A stretch of 64,000 nucleotides of DNA from Erysipelotrichaceae bacterium (GCA_017428765.1 JAFRQF010000023.1:1-64000), one strand, 5' to 3'; shown: positions 44,330-53,956, counted from the first letter of the stretch. Numbers and translations: made by a program. Notes: generated by a model not told the origin, from the sequence alone.

Positions 44330-44354
44330 AAAAAATGTTATAAGGAGAACACTT

Positions 44355-45992
44355 ATGAAAAAATTATTATCTTTACTGATGATCCTGCTGCTCCTGGTAG
44401 GCTGCTCCGGCGGCAATCCTTCCGGAAATGATGCTCCGGCAGAAGGCGCTACCGAAGAGACAACGGGCAAGACAGTCACATTGCAGGCTCCGACGCCGCT
44501 GATCTCCATGGATACGGCAGTTGCAACCGATGGTACTTCCTTCTCGGCAATGACCATGTGCATGTCAGGTCTGGTATCTCTGGATGCGGACGGCAATCCG
44601 GTCGCGGATGCTGCTGAATCCTGGACAGTCTCCGATGACGGTCTGACTTACACGTTCAAACTTCGTGACGGTGCAGTCTGGTCCAACGGTGATCCGGTCA
44701 CGGCAAACGATTTCGTTTATGCCTGGGACAGAATGACCGATCCTGAAACGGCAGCTGACTACGGCTTCCTTTGGGACATCTGCGGTATCGAATCCTATAC
44801 GGCAGTCGATGATCTGACTTTCGAAGTCAAGCTCGCTGCTCCTTCCGGATTCTTCCTCGGCTTAACGGCTTTTGCTTCCATGTTCCCGATGAATGCGAAG
44901 TTCGCTGAAGAAAAAGGCGATCAGTACGCATTATCCGTCAACGACATGGTCTACAACGGACCGTATGTCATGACGAGCTGGACTTCCGGTTATTCCTTCG
45001 AATTCGAACAGAATCCTACTTATTGGGATGCTGAAAACTATGCCAAGACTTATGCCCAGAAAGTCATCTTCCGTGAGATCACGGATACTCAGACGGCTTT
45101 GATGGAATACGAACAGGGCAACCTCGATACTGTTTCCCTTTCCGGCGAACAGGTCGATGCCAACTCTTCCGCTCCGGGCTTTGTCAACAGACTTGCCGGT
45201 TACATGTACTACCTTGCGATCAACCAGGGTAACAACCACCACAACCGTACAGGTGCTGCTGACCTCTCCAATGTCAATATCAGAAAGGCTATGTCCTATG
45301 CGATCGACCGCGAAGAGATCGCCAGAGTCCTGAACGATGGTTCCGTCGCAGCCGGCGGTATCGTTCCGATCGCTCTTGCCGCAAACCCTGAAACAGGTGC
45401 TGATTTCCGTGATGACCAGGGCTACATCGTTTCTTACGACGAAGCTAAGGCAAAGGAATTCTACGCTAAGGGCGTTGAAGAACTCGGACATGATGTCACA
45501 TTCGAACTCTTATACGGTTCTGATGAAGGCGATTCCATCATCAAGGCCGCTGAGCAGATCCAGTCTTATCTCGAGGCTGTCGGCTTCACTGTCAATCTGA
45601 ATCCGAAACCTAAGAAAGAACGTCTCGATCTGGCCGGTACGGCAGATGACCATGACTTCGATGTCATGCTGACAAGATGGGGTCCGGACTATGCCGATCC
45701 TCAGACTTACATGGATCTGTTCTTAGAGGCTTCCGTTGACTACAACGACGGCGGTTACTTCTCAGAAGCTTATGAGGCTCTCGTCCATGATGCGGAATTC
45801 GGCGCAGGTGTTTCTGACGCAAGTGTCAGATGGCAGGACTTCCTCGATGCTGAAAAACAGATCGTCGTTGAAGACGCAGGTGTCGTTCCTGTATTCCAGG
45901 CCGGCGGCGCTATGATCATCAATCCGAACATCAGCGGTATCGAGTTCCACTCGGCAGCTGTCGATTCCTACCGTCATATCGTAGTGAAATAA
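44355..45992 (+). CDS. oppA: Oligopeptide ABC transporter substrate-binding lipoprotein (family 5)
   Basis: 545 residues. Although the frame opens at 44301, AAGGAG precedes the ATG at 44355, and a lipoprotein signal (MKKLLSLLMILLLLVGC) starts there, giving Cys17. The mature protein is an SBP_bac_5 fold: SWTVSDDGLTYTFKLRDGAVWSNGDPVTANDFVYAWDRM is the classic N-terminal pattern and NVNIRKAMSYAIDREEIARVL the conserved mid-region. It binds peptides outside the membrane for the permease encoded next. A partial terminator after it should make it the most abundant component. Confidence 0.94.
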   Translation: MKKLLSLLMILLLLVGCSGGNPSGNDAPAEGATEETTGKTVTLQAPTPLISMDTAVATDGTSFSAMTMCMSGLVSLDADGNPVADAAESWTVSDDGLTYTFKLRDGAVWSNGDPVTANDFVYAWDRMTDPETAADYGFLWDICGIESYTAVDDLTFEVKLAAPSGFFLGLTAFASMFPMNAKFAEEKGDQYALSVNDMVYNGPYVMTSWTSGYSFEFEQNPTYWDAENYAKTYAQKVIFREITDTQTALMEYEQGNLDTVSLSGEQVDANSSAPGFVNRLAGYMYYLAINQGNNHHNRTGAADLSNVNIRKAMSYAIDREEIARVLNDGSVAAGGIVPIALAANPETGADFRDDQGYIVSYDEAKAKEFYAKGVEELGHDVTFELLYGSDEGDSIIKAAEQIQSYLEAVGFTVNLNPKPKKERLDLAGTADDHDFDVMLTRWGPDYADPQTYMDLFLEASVDYNDGGYFSEAYEALVHDAEFGAGVSDASVRWQDFLDAEKQIVVEDAGVVPVFQAGGAMIINPNISGIEFHSAAVDSYRHIVVK

Positions 45993-46022
45993 TCTGATTC
46001 GATCAAACAAAACAGAATTAGG

Positions 46023-46065
46023 ATAGAGCGGTTGAGCAAGTCTTAATCGCTCTATTTGTATTTTT
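46023..46065 (+). terminator. Partial terminator between oppA and the permease genes
   Basis: ATAGAGCGGTT (46023-46033) pairs with AATCGCTCTAT (46045-46055) with one G-T, followed by TTGTATTTTT. Confidence 0.65.
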
Positions 46066-46079
46066 GAAAGGGGAAAGAA

Positions 46080-47012
46080 ATGAAGAAATACATCTTTCGA
46101 AGAGTGATGATATCGATCGCTACCCTGCTTGTCATAGTGCTGGTCTTATTCCTTCTGATGGATCTCATGCCGGGAACTCCGTTCAATGATGAAAAGCTCT
46201 CGGAAGCACAGATCGCCATGCTGTATGCCAAATACGGACTGGACAAGCCGCTGCTGGTGCGGTTCTTTCTGTATCTGAAAAACATGCTGACAGGCGACCT
46301 GGGTGTCTCCTATGCCATCAATAAGAACTTCCCGATCTCTGAGATGATCAAGGGGCGTCTTGGCATCTCGTTGGCAGTCGGTGCCATGGCCATGATCTTC
46401 GGTACGATCATGGGACTGATATTGGGCATCGTGGCAGCGCTCAATCACAACAGCTGGATCGATAACCTGTGCTCGGTGATCTCCGTCATCGGCGTCAGCG
46501 TGCCGTCCTATGTCTGCGCACTTCTTCTTTGTTACTATGTCGCGTATAAACTGAAACTGCTGCCGATCTTATACAACCAGACGGCACCGTTCAAATCACT
46601 GATCCTGCCGGCACTGGCTTTATCGGTCTCACCGACCGCCAACGTTGCCAGATTCACAAGATCGGAAATGATCGATGTTCTGAATTCCGATTACATCCTT
46701 CTGGTCCAGTCCAAGGGCGTCAAACAGTATCGGATGATCATCCGCCATGCGCTAAGAAATACGCTGATCCCGATCATCACGGTCACCGGACCGTTACTGG
46801 TCAACCTTCTGACGGGTTCTTCCGTCATCGAGAGGATCTTCGGTATCCCGGGCATCGGCTTGCTGATGATATCGGGCATACAGCAGAACGACTACAACGT
46901 CACTCTGGCCTGCTCGTTTATCTATTCGGTCATGTACATCGTCGTCATGCTTGTCGTAGATATCCTTTACGGCGTCATCGACCCGCGTATCAGGGTCTCG
47001 AAGGAGGGTTAA
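46080..47012 (+). CDS. oppB: Oligopeptide ABC transporter permease, OppB type
   Basis: 310 residues with six hydrophobic segments. The N-terminus is the usual KKYIFRRVMISIATLLVIVLVLFLLMDLMPG. The EAA loop that docks the ATPase is in the segment around YILLVQSKGVKQYRMIIRHALRNTLIPI. The C-terminal IERIFGIPGIGLLM is also characteristic. GAAAGGGG precedes the ATG. It pairs with OppC to form the channel. Confidence 0.94.
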   Translation: MKKYIFRRVMISIATLLVIVLVLFLLMDLMPGTPFNDEKLSEAQIAMLYAKYGLDKPLLVRFFLYLKNMLTGDLGVSYAINKNFPISEMIKGRLGISLAVGAMAMIFGTIMGLILGIVAALNHNSWIDNLCSVISVIGVSVPSYVCALLLCYYVAYKLKLLPILYNQTAPFKSLILPALALSVSPTANVARFTRSEMIDVLNSDYILLVQSKGVKQYRMIIRHALRNTLIPIITVTGPLLVNLLTGSSVIERIFGIPGIGLLMISGIQQNDYNVTLACSFIYSVMYIVVMLVVDILYGVIDPRIRVSKEG

Positions 47013-47013
47013 G

Positions 47014-48030
47014 ATGAGTGAATTGAAAAACCACGAATTCCATGATGACGATTTTGAATTCGCTCATGCGGAAGGCGAAAAGCTTTTAGATAAGAACTAC
47101 AAATCCACTTCCTACTGGAAAGATGTATGGGGCAACTTCTCCAAAAACAAAGGTGCTCTGATCGGTGCGGTCATCATATGCATCATCATCCTGTTCGCTT
47201 TGATCGGTCCATCTTTGAACGAACATACCTACAAGTCGATCAACCACGGTCATGAATATCTGGTACCGCGTATCCCGGGTCTGGAAAAGATCGGGATCGC
47301 CAACGGCTACTACAAGGGAGCCGACCAGTATGCGGCAAAAGGCGCCAGCGATGTCTATTACTGGTTTGGTACGGATACGCAGGGAAGAGATATCTTCACC
47401 CGTGTATGGTCCGGAACGCAGGTATCACTTGTCATCGCGTTCGCGGCAGTTTTAGTCGATATCTTCATCGGCATGGTCTACGGACTTGTCTCCGGTTTCA
47501 TCGGCGGCAGAGTCGATATCTACATGCAGCGTTTTGCCGAGATCCTCAACGGTATCCCGACTCTGGTCGTCGTTACCCTTCTGGGTCTGGTGTTGAAGCC
47601 CGGTATTTCTTCCATCATCTTCTCGCTTGTTCTGACAGGCTGGATCGGTATGGAACGTATCGCCAGGGCACAAGTGCTCAAGGTCAAGGAACAGGAATAT
47701 ATTCTGGCGTCCACGACTTTAGGCGCTTCCAAATTCCGTCTGATCTTTTCGGAAGTCCTTCCGAATATCTTCGGTCAGGTCATCATCACTTCGATGTTCT
47801 CCATTCCTTCCGCCATCTTCTTGGAGGCTTACCTGTCCTTCCTGGGCCTTGGTGTTCCGGCACCTCTGGCTTCCCTGGGTTCGTTAGTCTCCGATGGCTA
47901 TAAGTCGATGACGACCTTCCCACATATCCTGATCATCCCGGTCGTCGTACTGGGTGTTCTGATGCTTTGTTTCAATCTGTTCGCGGACGGCTTAAGAGAT
48001 GCCTTTGATCCGAAGATGTTAAATAAGTAG
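47014..48030 (+). CDS. oppC: Oligopeptide ABC transporter permease, OppC type
   Basis: 338 residues. A soluble N-terminal part of ~40 residues is followed by six hydrophobic segments. OppC markers are YYWFGTDTQGRDIFTRVWSGTQVSL, the EAA loop EYILASTTLGASKFRLIFSEVLPNI and the C-terminal LNLFADGLRDAFDP-like end (CFNLFADGLRDAFDP). GGAGGG in the oppB end precedes the ATG. Starts two bases after oppB. Confidence 0.94.
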   Translation: MSELKNHEFHDDDFEFAHAEGEKLLDKNYKSTSYWKDVWGNFSKNKGALIGAVIICIIILFALIGPSLNEHTYKSINHGHEYLVPRIPGLEKIGIANGYYKGADQYAAKGASDVYYWFGTDTQGRDIFTRVWSGTQVSLVIAFAAVLVDIFIGMVYGLVSGFIGGRVDIYMQRFAEILNGIPTLVVVTLLGLVLKPGISSIIFSLVLTGWIGMERIARAQVLKVKEQEYILASTTLGASKFRLIFSEVLPNIFGQVIITSMFSIPSAIFLEAYLSFLGLGVPAPLASLGSLVSDGYKSMTTFPHILIIPVVVLGVLMLCFNLFADGLRDAFDPKMLNK

Positions 48031-48038
48031 GTGATACT

Positions 48039-49136
48039 ATGGCAAAATTCAAAAGAGATAAAAACGAAAGAGTCCTTTCGATCAGAGATCTGAACATATC
48101 TTTCAAGACCAATTTCGGTGTCGTACGCGCCATCCGAGGCGTACGTCTCGACCTCTTCCAGGGTGAGACGGTCGCGATCGTCGGTGAATCCGGCTCCGGT
48201 AAATCCGTCACCGTCAAGACGATGATGGGCATATTGGATTCCAACGGCTCCATCGATTCGGGTTCCATCCTTTACCGCTGCATCGACAAAGACGGCAACA
48301 CCAGAGAATTCGATCTGGCGAAGATGTCCCAGAAAGACATCCGGTATCAGCTGTGCGGCAAGCACATCGCCATGGTCTTCCAGGATCCGATGACTTCTCT
48401 GGATCCGACGATGCAGATCGGCAAGCAGATCATGGAGCCGATGATCGAACACGGCTATGCCGATAAGAAGGAAGCAGCTGAAAAGGCTCTGGAACTGCTT
48501 AAAGAAGTCGGCATCACCGAACCGGAAAAGACCTTCAAACAGTATCCGCATGAACTTTCCGGCGGTATGCGTCAGAGAGTCGTCATTGCGATCGCTCTGG
48601 CCTGTGACCCGGATATACTGATCTGTGATGAACCTACGACGGCACTCGATGTCACCATCCAGGCCAAGATCCTTGAAAAGATCAAAGAGATCCAGGTCAA
48701 GAAGAATATTTCCGTTATCTATATCACTCACGACTTGGGCGTCGTTGCCAAAGTCGCGGATTATGTCGCTGTCATGTATGCGGGCAGGATCGTCGAAAAA
48801 GGCAACATCAACGAAGTCTTCTATGATCCGCGTCACCCGTACACCTGGGGTTTACTGTCCTCGATGCCGGATATCGATACCGATTCCGACAGACTCTTTG
48901 CCATACCGGGCTCTCCGCCGAACCTCATGGAAGAGGTGGTCGGCGATGCCTTTGCGCCGAGAAATCCGTATGCGTTGAAGATCGACTACCGTGAAGAACC
49001 GCCGATGTTCGACGTCGGAGGTCAGCACAGAGTCGCATCCTGGCTGTGCGATCCGCATGCCCCGAAAGTCGAGATGCCTGCAGAACTGAAAGTCAGGATC
49101 GAAAAGATGAAGAAGGAGGCCGGTATCAATGACTGA
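48039..49136 (+). CDS. oppD: Oligopeptide ABC transporter ATP-binding protein, OppD type
   Basis: 365 residues. Walker A is GESGSGKSV, the signature is [16 protein letters not shown], and Walker B is [12 protein letters not shown]. The C-terminal extension of peptide importers contains a Cys in SWLCDPHAP but not the full Cys set seen in Fe-S-bearing OppD proteins. One of the two ATPases of the complex. It overlaps oppF by eight bases. Confidence 0.95.
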   Translation: MAKFKRDKNERVLSIRDLNISFKTNFGVVRAIRGVRLDLFQGETVAIVGESGSGKSVTVKTMMGILDSNGSIDSGSILYRCIDKDGNTREFDLAKMSQKDIRYQLCGKHIAMVFQDPMTSLDPTMQIGKQIMEPMIEHGYADKKEAAEKALELLKEVGITEPEKTFKQYPHELSGGMRQRVVIAIALACDPDILICDEPTTALDVTIQAKILEKIKEIQVKKNISVIYITHDLGVVAKVADYVAVMYAGRIVEKGNINEVFYDPRHPYTWGLLSSMPDIDTDSDRLFAIPGSPPNLMEEVVGDAFAPRNPYALKIDYREEPPMFDVGGQHRVASWLCDPHAPKVEMPAELKVRIEKMKKEAGIND

Positions 49137-50064
49137 GATCAGAAAACCTTTGCTGCATGTGGAAAATCTGAAGCAGCATTTCCGCATCAGCCGCAAACAG
49201 GTCACCAAGGCCGTTGACGGCATCAGCTTCGATATCTATGAAGGCGAGACCTACGGTCTGGTCGGTGAATCCGGTTCGGGCAAATCCACGACCGGCAGAG
49301 CCATCATCCGTCTTTATGATCCTACCGACGGCAAGATCATCTTCGACGGTCATGACATCTCGGGCAGACTGAACAAGGAAGATGCGGCCTACCTTCGTAC
49401 GAATATGGCCATGATCTTCCAGGATCCGATGGCTTGTCTCAATCCCCGCAAGAAGGTCAAACAGATCATTGCGGAGGGACTCGAGATCCATCATCTGTGC
49501 AAGGACCAGGCGGAGATCGACGAAAAGGTAAACAATATCCTGGATAAGGTCGGCCTTTCCAGAGAACAGGCGACCAGGTTCCCACATCAGTTCTCCGGCG
49601 GTCAGAGACAGCGTGTCGGCATCGCCAGAGCACTGGTTATGAATCCGAAACTCGTCATCGCCGATGAGTGTATCTCGGCGCTCGACGTTTCCATTCAGGC
49701 ACAGGTCGTCAACCTGATGAAGGACTTGCAGGATGAACTGGGTACGACGTATCTTTTCATCGCTCACGATCTTTCGATGGTCAAGTACATCTCCGATCGT
49801 ATCGGAGTCATGCATCTGGGACACATCGTCGAGACCGGAACGACCGATGAGATATTTGAAAATCCGATCCATCCGTATACGAAGTCTCTGCTTTCCGCAA
49901 TACCGCACCCGAATCCTATCGTAGAGAAAAAGCGTATCGCCATGACCTACAACAAGGATGAGATGGGCGTCGATTATACGGCAGGCCACGAACATGTCCT
50001 AAGCGAGACACACAAAGTCCTGGCGACGGACGAAGAGTTCGCCAGATGGACAAGCGAATCTTAA
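49129..50064 (+). CDS. oppF: Oligopeptide ABC transporter ATP-binding protein, OppF type
   Basis: 311 residues. Walker A is GESGSGKST, the signature is QFSGGQRQRVGIARAL, and Walker B is LVIADECISALD, with the usual Glu-Cys variation of OppF. NPIHPYTKSLLSAIPHP marks the peptide-importer C-terminal extension. AAGGAGG precedes the ATG inside oppD. Last gene of the operon, with a terminator after it. Confidence 0.95.
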   Translation: MTEIRKPLLHVENLKQHFRISRKQVTKAVDGISFDIYEGETYGLVGESGSGKSTTGRAIIRLYDPTDGKIIFDGHDISGRLNKEDAAYLRTNMAMIFQDPMACLNPRKKVKQIIAEGLEIHHLCKDQAEIDEKVNNILDKVGLSREQATRFPHQFSGGQRQRVGIARALVMNPKLVIADECISALDVSIQAQVVNLMKDLQDELGTTYLFIAHDLSMVKYISDRIGVMHLGHIVETGTTDEIFENPIHPYTKSLLSAIPHPNPIVEKKRIAMTYNKDEMGVDYTAGHEHVLSETHKVLATDEEFARWTSES

Positions 50065-50068
50065 ACAG

Positions 50069-50098
50069 ACAGGTCTTCTGAAAAGAAGGCCTGTTTTT
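50069..50098 (+). terminator. Terminator of the opp operon
   Basis: ACAGGTCTTC (50069-50078) pairs with GAAGGCCTGT (50085-50094) with one G-T pair, loop TGAAAA, then five T. Confidence 0.87.
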
Positions 50099-50113
50099 CT
50101 TGTATACATGTTT

Positions 50114-50119
50114 TACAAT
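50114..50119 (+). promoter_or_regulatory. -10 box of a probable leaderless MFS mRNA
   Basis: TACAAT with exactly six bases to the ATG at 50126. The earlier in-frame ATG at 50108 overlaps the box and would be outside the mRNA. Confidence 0.45.
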
Positions 50120-50125
50120 AGGGCT

Positions 50126-51289
50126 ATGACAAAAAGAGATATGACACTCCCTTATATATTGTTACAGTCATCTTACTGGATGCAGTTCTGTGTCTGTGTC
50201 TGTTTTGCGATCATCTACTTACAAGGCATCGGCTTCACCAATACGAAATTAGGCATACTTTCCGCCTTAGGAAATCTTGCCGGAATGTTATTGGGGCCGT
50301 ATCTTGCCGATCAGATGGACCGCGATGAAAGATGGGCACCGTTAAAGCTGATGCCGTATCTGCTGATCTTACAGGCTCTTACCTGTGTGGGCTTGCTGCT
50401 GGTTTCCAAGGATCAGACATTGAGTTTTCTTTTCTATGTCTTATATATGGCGTTCTGCGTCTCAGTCAATACTCTGATATTGAAAATCTATTCGGACATC
50501 TCCTATGCCGGATTGAAAACGGATTATTCGCTGGCAAGAGGACTGGGATCGCTGTCCTTTGTCATCGTCTCGGCATTACTTGGTGTGCTGATCGAAAAGA
50601 CGTCTGTCCTGATGGTCCCGTTATCAGGACTCTTACTTACGGCATACGAAGCCTGCGCTTGGCTGATCACAAAAAGAAGGATGCCTCAGATCCGTTTTGA
50701 AGCGGCATTAAAGGAAAGCGTTCCGATGTCTTCGTTCATCAGGGATAACCGAGTATTTTTTGTCATGCTGGTGGGAACGGCATTACTGTTCTTTGCCCAT
50801 AACAACATCACCGGTTTTCTGATCAACGTCGTGCGTAATGCCGGAGGGGATACCAAGATGGCCGGTTTCCTGAATTCCTTCATGGCGGTCATGGAACTGC
50901 CGTTCATGTTCTTCTATACGAAACTGTTCGGAAAGATGGATCAGAAAAAGGTATTGGCTTCTTCCTTTATCTTCTTCAGCATCAAGGAGCTCTGTTTTGC
51001 CCTGGCGGGAAGTCTGACGGGCTTATATCTATCCTTCCTTTTCCAGGGACCTTCCTTCGCCTTGTATTCGGCAGCCATCGTCCCGTATGTGGAGATGATG
51101 ATCGGTCACCAGGATGCGGGCAAGGCACAGAGCCTGGCGTATACGATGACGACTTTAGGTTCCGTTCTTTCTTCGATCTTTGCCGGCAGGCTCTATGACA
51201 TCCTTCCGGTCCCGATGGTATTGTGGATCTCATTTGCCGTATCGGTCGCCGGTACATTGATCGCTGTGTCTTCGATGAAGAGGAAATAA
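50126..51289 (+). CDS. MFS transporter (MFS_1-like)
   Basis: 387 residues with twelve hydrophobic segments. The N-terminal half has GFTNTKLGILSALGNLAGMLLGPYLADQMDRDERW, a variant of the MFS loop 2-3 motif. The overall pattern, with a FLYVLYMAF-like mid-region and EMMIGHQDAGKAQSLAYTMTTLGSVLSSIFAGRLYD near the end, is like LacY/nucleoside-permease type carriers. The substrate is unknown. The ATG at 50126 is chosen from the promoter position. The 51291 gene starts two bases after its stop. Confidence 0.82.
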   Translation: MTKRDMTLPYILLQSSYWMQFCVCVCFAIIYLQGIGFTNTKLGILSALGNLAGMLLGPYLADQMDRDERWAPLKLMPYLLILQALTCVGLLLVSKDQTLSFLFYVLYMAFCVSVNTLILKIYSDISYAGLKTDYSLARGLGSLSFVIVSALLGVLIEKTSVLMVPLSGLLLTAYEACAWLITKRRMPQIRFEAALKESVPMSSFIRDNRVFFVMLVGTALLFFAHNNITGFLINVVRNAGGDTKMAGFLNSFMAVMELPFMFFYTKLFGKMDQKKVLASSFIFFSIKELCFALAGSLTGLYLSFLFQGPSFALYSAAIVPYVEMMIGHQDAGKAQSLAYTMTTLGSVLSSIFAGRLYDILPVPMVLWISFAVSVAGTLIAVSSMKRK

Positions 51290-51290
51290 G

Positions 51291-51704
51291 ATGGATGAAT
51301 CGTTGAAAAAACTGCAGGAAGATTTCGTTTCCTCTTATATAAGGAAAGAGAAAAGGGAACGGCTCCTGTTTGAACTCAACAATGAGAAAAGAAGATATTC
51401 CGGCCTGGACCGTTTCTGCCATCACACGAAAGAACTTCTGGATGAAAGAAAGATCCTCTATGCGGGAACGCGTCTTGAAAAAGAGAAGGTCTATCTCGGC
51501 CTCTTGAAAAACGAAGGGAAGAAAAGTTGTATCCTGCTTTCTCCCGATCCTTATCTTGACTGCAAGGAAATGACTCTGGAAGAAGCGGTCAATGAGATGT
51601 TTCTTTGTAACGACGCCTGCATCCTGATCGGCAATGATTTTGCCCTGATACAGGAAGAAGCCATGAAAGGCGGCACGGACAGATATCTGCTGAAGCGCAA
51701 ATGA
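51291..51704 (+). CDS. Small soluble protein of unknown function
   Basis: 137 residues. A charged helical N-terminus (LKKLQEDFVSSYIRKEKRERLLFEL) is followed by an alpha/beta part with LLSPDPYLDCKEMTLEEAVNEMF and DACILIGNDFALIQEEAMKGG. It has no membrane segment or motif I recognise. GAGGAAA in the MFS gene end precedes the ATG, so it is co-transcribed and probably translationally coupled to the transporter. A weak 5-bp hairpin plus T-rich run at 51704-51724 may end the transcript. Confidence 0.65.
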   Translation: MDESLKKLQEDFVSSYIRKEKRERLLFELNNEKRRYSGLDRFCHHTKELLDERKILYAGTRLEKEKVYLGLLKNEGKKSCILLSPDPYLDCKEMTLEEAVNEMFLCNDACILIGNDFALIQEEAMKGGTDRYLLKRK

Positions 51705-51725
51705 GCTGCTTCAGCTTTTCTTTTA

Positions 51726-51731
51726 TATAAT
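51726..51731 (+). promoter_or_regulatory. -10 box of a probable leaderless DUF1848 mRNA
   Basis: A perfect TATAAT with exactly six bases to the ATG at 51738. No ribosome site and no clear -35. Confidence 0.5.
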
Positions 51732-51737
51732 GGACTT

Positions 51738-52664
51738 ATGATACTCAATACCGGCTCCCGGACAGACATCCCGGCTTTCTACAGCGAATGGTTCATGAAC
51801 CGCATCCGCGAGGGTTTCGTCATGGCCAGGAATCCCTTTGATCCCAAACGTGTCATCCGCTATGATCTTGACCCGTCACTCGTAGATGCCATCGTCTTCT
51901 GCACCAAGGATCCTTCCAAGATGCTTCAGCACATCGATGAACTGAAACGATACCATATGTACTGGAACGTGACGATCACGCCGTACGGCAAAGAGATCGA
52001 AGAAAACGTTCCTCATAAAAAGGATGTCATGGATTCGTTCATCGAACTTTCAAAGAAAGTCGGGATCAATAATATCGTCTGGCGCTATGATCCGATCTTT
52101 TTGAATGAATGCTATACTTTGGACTATCATCTGCTGATCTTTGAAAAGATGGCGAAATATATGGAAGGGTACTGCAATGCCTGCATCATCTCCTTCATCG
52201 ATCTCTATGAAAAGACGAAACGCAATTTCCCGGAAGTGAGAGAAGTCTCTTATGAAGACCAGTGCACGATCACAAAAGAATTTGTAAAGATCGCAAAGAA
52301 ATACGGCATGGTCATACGCCTGTGTCATGAAGACAGGGAACTGGAGAAGTATGGAGCGGATGCCTCAGGGTGCTTAAGCAAAAAGGTATTGGAAAAAGCG
52401 ATCGGTGAGACACTGAACGTGAAGCGAAGCCTTGAGACAAGAAAGGGCTGCGACTGCCTTTTGGGAAACGACATCGGTGCATATAATTCCTGCCTTCATT
52501 TCTGCAGGTACTGCTATGCCAATTTCGATAAGCGTCTGGTCATCGAAAACAGGAAGAAACACGATCCAAAGAGCCCGCTGCTGATCGGAAACATCGAAGA
52601 AGATGACATCATAAGTGTCCATGAAAGCCGGTCTTTCATCGATGATCAGCTGCACCTGTTCTGA
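51738..52664 (+). CDS. DUF1848 family protein with Cys cluster
   Basis: 308 residues. The family opening is NTGSRTDIPAFYSEWFMNRIREGFVMARNP, followed by FCTKDPSKML and WNVTITPYGKEIEENVP. Residues ~228-275 carry Cys residues in CDCLLGNDIGAYNSC and CRYCYANF, an arrangement suggesting a bound Fe-S cluster. The domain is usually described as radical-SAM-related, but the classical CxxxCxxC at the N-terminus is absent, so I infer only a metal site. The reaction is unknown. Confidence 0.85.
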   Translation: MILNTGSRTDIPAFYSEWFMNRIREGFVMARNPFDPKRVIRYDLDPSLVDAIVFCTKDPSKMLQHIDELKRYHMYWNVTITPYGKEIEENVPHKKDVMDSFIELSKKVGINNIVWRYDPIFLNECYTLDYHLLIFEKMAKYMEGYCNACIISFIDLYEKTKRNFPEVREVSYEDQCTITKEFVKIAKKYGMVIRLCHEDRELEKYGADASGCLSKKVLEKAIGETLNVKRSLETRKGCDCLLGNDIGAYNSCLHFCRYCYANFDKRLVIENRKKHDPKSPLLIGNIEEDDIISVHESRSFIDDQLHLF

Positions 52665-52674
52665 AGAAAAACGA

Positions 52675-52680
52675 TATAAT
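52675..52680 (+). promoter_or_regulatory. -10 box for the EAL gene
   Basis: A perfect TATAAT. The mRNA would start near 52687, leaving about 15 bases before the TTG start codon, including AGGGA at 52689-52693. Confidence 0.45.
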
Positions 52681-52702
52681 ACAGGTAACAGGGATAGCCA
52701 TA

Positions 52703-53956
52703 TTGTCTGCATATCAAGATCATCCTTACACTGCCACAAGAAGGAACGTCCTGCTGGCAGGAAGAGAAAAAGAAGAATCATTTTTGAAACTGGAAGAGAT
52801 CCTCGCGGCTGATTACGAGGTCTTTTTTGTCAGTTTCGATGAGCTGATCGAAACACTGGAAAAAAGAAGCTTCGATGTGATGATCCTCGATCTGAGGCAG
52901 ACGCAGGGAAAGAAACTGCTCAAGAAGCTGAAAGAAGATCGCCGCTTCGCGGGTCTTCCGGTGCTTCTTTTAAGTGATGATGCCCGCATGGAAGAAAGAT
53001 ATCACTACCTCGGGGCAGACGATATGATACTGCTGCCTTTGTTTTCACACGGCATCCTTCTGGGCAAGGTGAAACGTGCACTTCTCAAAGCGGATGGCCA
53101 ATATGTGAAAGAAACCGGGCTCACATATGAAAAGGACAATGGCGAAAAGCGTTTCATCGACCGCTTGCTGAAGGATTTTGATGCGGCATTGGAGAAGGAA
53201 GAATTTGAAGTCTATTATCAGCCCAAGTTCAATATCAAGGAAAAAGATCCCGTTCTGACTTCGGCGGAAGCACTCGTACGTTGGAAGCACAGCTCCTTAG
53301 GCATGATCTCACCGGGCATCTTCATTCCTCTGTTTGAAGAGCACGACCTCATCAGCAGGCTCGATGCCTATGTCTGGAGAAAGGCAGCCATGCAGATCGC
53401 CGCCTGGAAAAAGGAAAAGAAGATCTCCGTTCCGGTGTCGGTCAATGTCTCCCGCAAGGATTTTCTGAAGGAAGGCATGGTCGCCTATCTTGATGAGCTG
53501 GTAAAGAAGACGGGGATCTTCTATGACGAACTGTTATTGGAGATCACGGAGTCTGCCTATATGGAGGATCCGGAAAGGATCATCGAAAAGATCGATGCGC
53601 TTCGTGACCTGGGCTTTCTGATCGAGATGGATGATTTCGGGACGGGCTATTCTTCCTTGTCGATGGTGAGCAGACTGCCGATCGATGCCTTGAAGATCGA
53701 CATGTGTTTCATAAAGGATGCCTTCAAGGAAAAGAAGGATACCGGAATGATCGGCATCATCTTACAGATCGCAAAGTATCTCAACGTCTTAAGCATCGCC
53801 GAAGGGGTGGAGGATCAGCTGCAGATGGATGATCTCAAGAAGCTGGGCTGCGATATCGTACAGGGTTATTATTTCTCAAAACCGGTACCGGCAAAGGAAT
53901 TTGAGCGTTTTCTGGAGGAAAAACTGGAGCTTTTGCAAGAGACAGAGGCAAAATAG
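52703..53956 (+). CDS. c-di-GMP phosphodiesterase: pseudo-receiver plus EAL domain
   Basis: 417 residues from a TTG start; no ATG occurs before the conserved sequence, and AGGGA lies nine bases upstream. Residues ~14-125 have the receiver fold with the phospho-acceptor-like Asp (MILDLRQ). The paired acidic residues after strand 1 are replaced (LLAGREKEE), and the usual Lys-Pro near the end is absent (LLPLF), so phosphorylation is doubtful. Residues ~155-405 are an EAL domain with complete motifs: SAEALVRW, NVSRKDF, EITES, MDDFGTGYSSL, ALKIDM and AEGVEDQ. It should cut cyclic di-GMP to pGpG. Confidence 0.88.
   Translation: MSAYQDHPYTATRRNVLLAGREKEESFLKLEEILAADYEVFFVSFDELIETLEKRSFDVMILDLRQTQGKKLLKKLKEDRRFAGLPVLLLSDDARMEERYHYLGADDMILLPLFSHGILLGKVKRALLKADGQYVKETGLTYEKDNGEKRFIDRLLKDFDAALEKEEFEVYYQPKFNIKEKDPVLTSAEALVRWKHSSLGMISPGIFIPLFEEHDLISRLDAYVWRKAAMQIAAWKKEKKISVPVSVNVSRKDFLKEGMVAYLDELVKKTGIFYDELLLEITESAYMEDPERIIEKIDALRDLGFLIEMDDFGTGYSSLSMVSRLPIDALKIDMCFIKDAFKEKKDTGMIGIILQIAKYLNVLSIAEGVEDQLQMDDLKKLGCDIVQGYYFSKPVPAKEFERFLEEKLELLQETEAK

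Noticed and set aside
44301-44354. TTG start for the oppA frame
   Set aside because: That TTG is the -35 box; the ATG at 44355 has a ribosome site and begins a normal lipoprotein signal.
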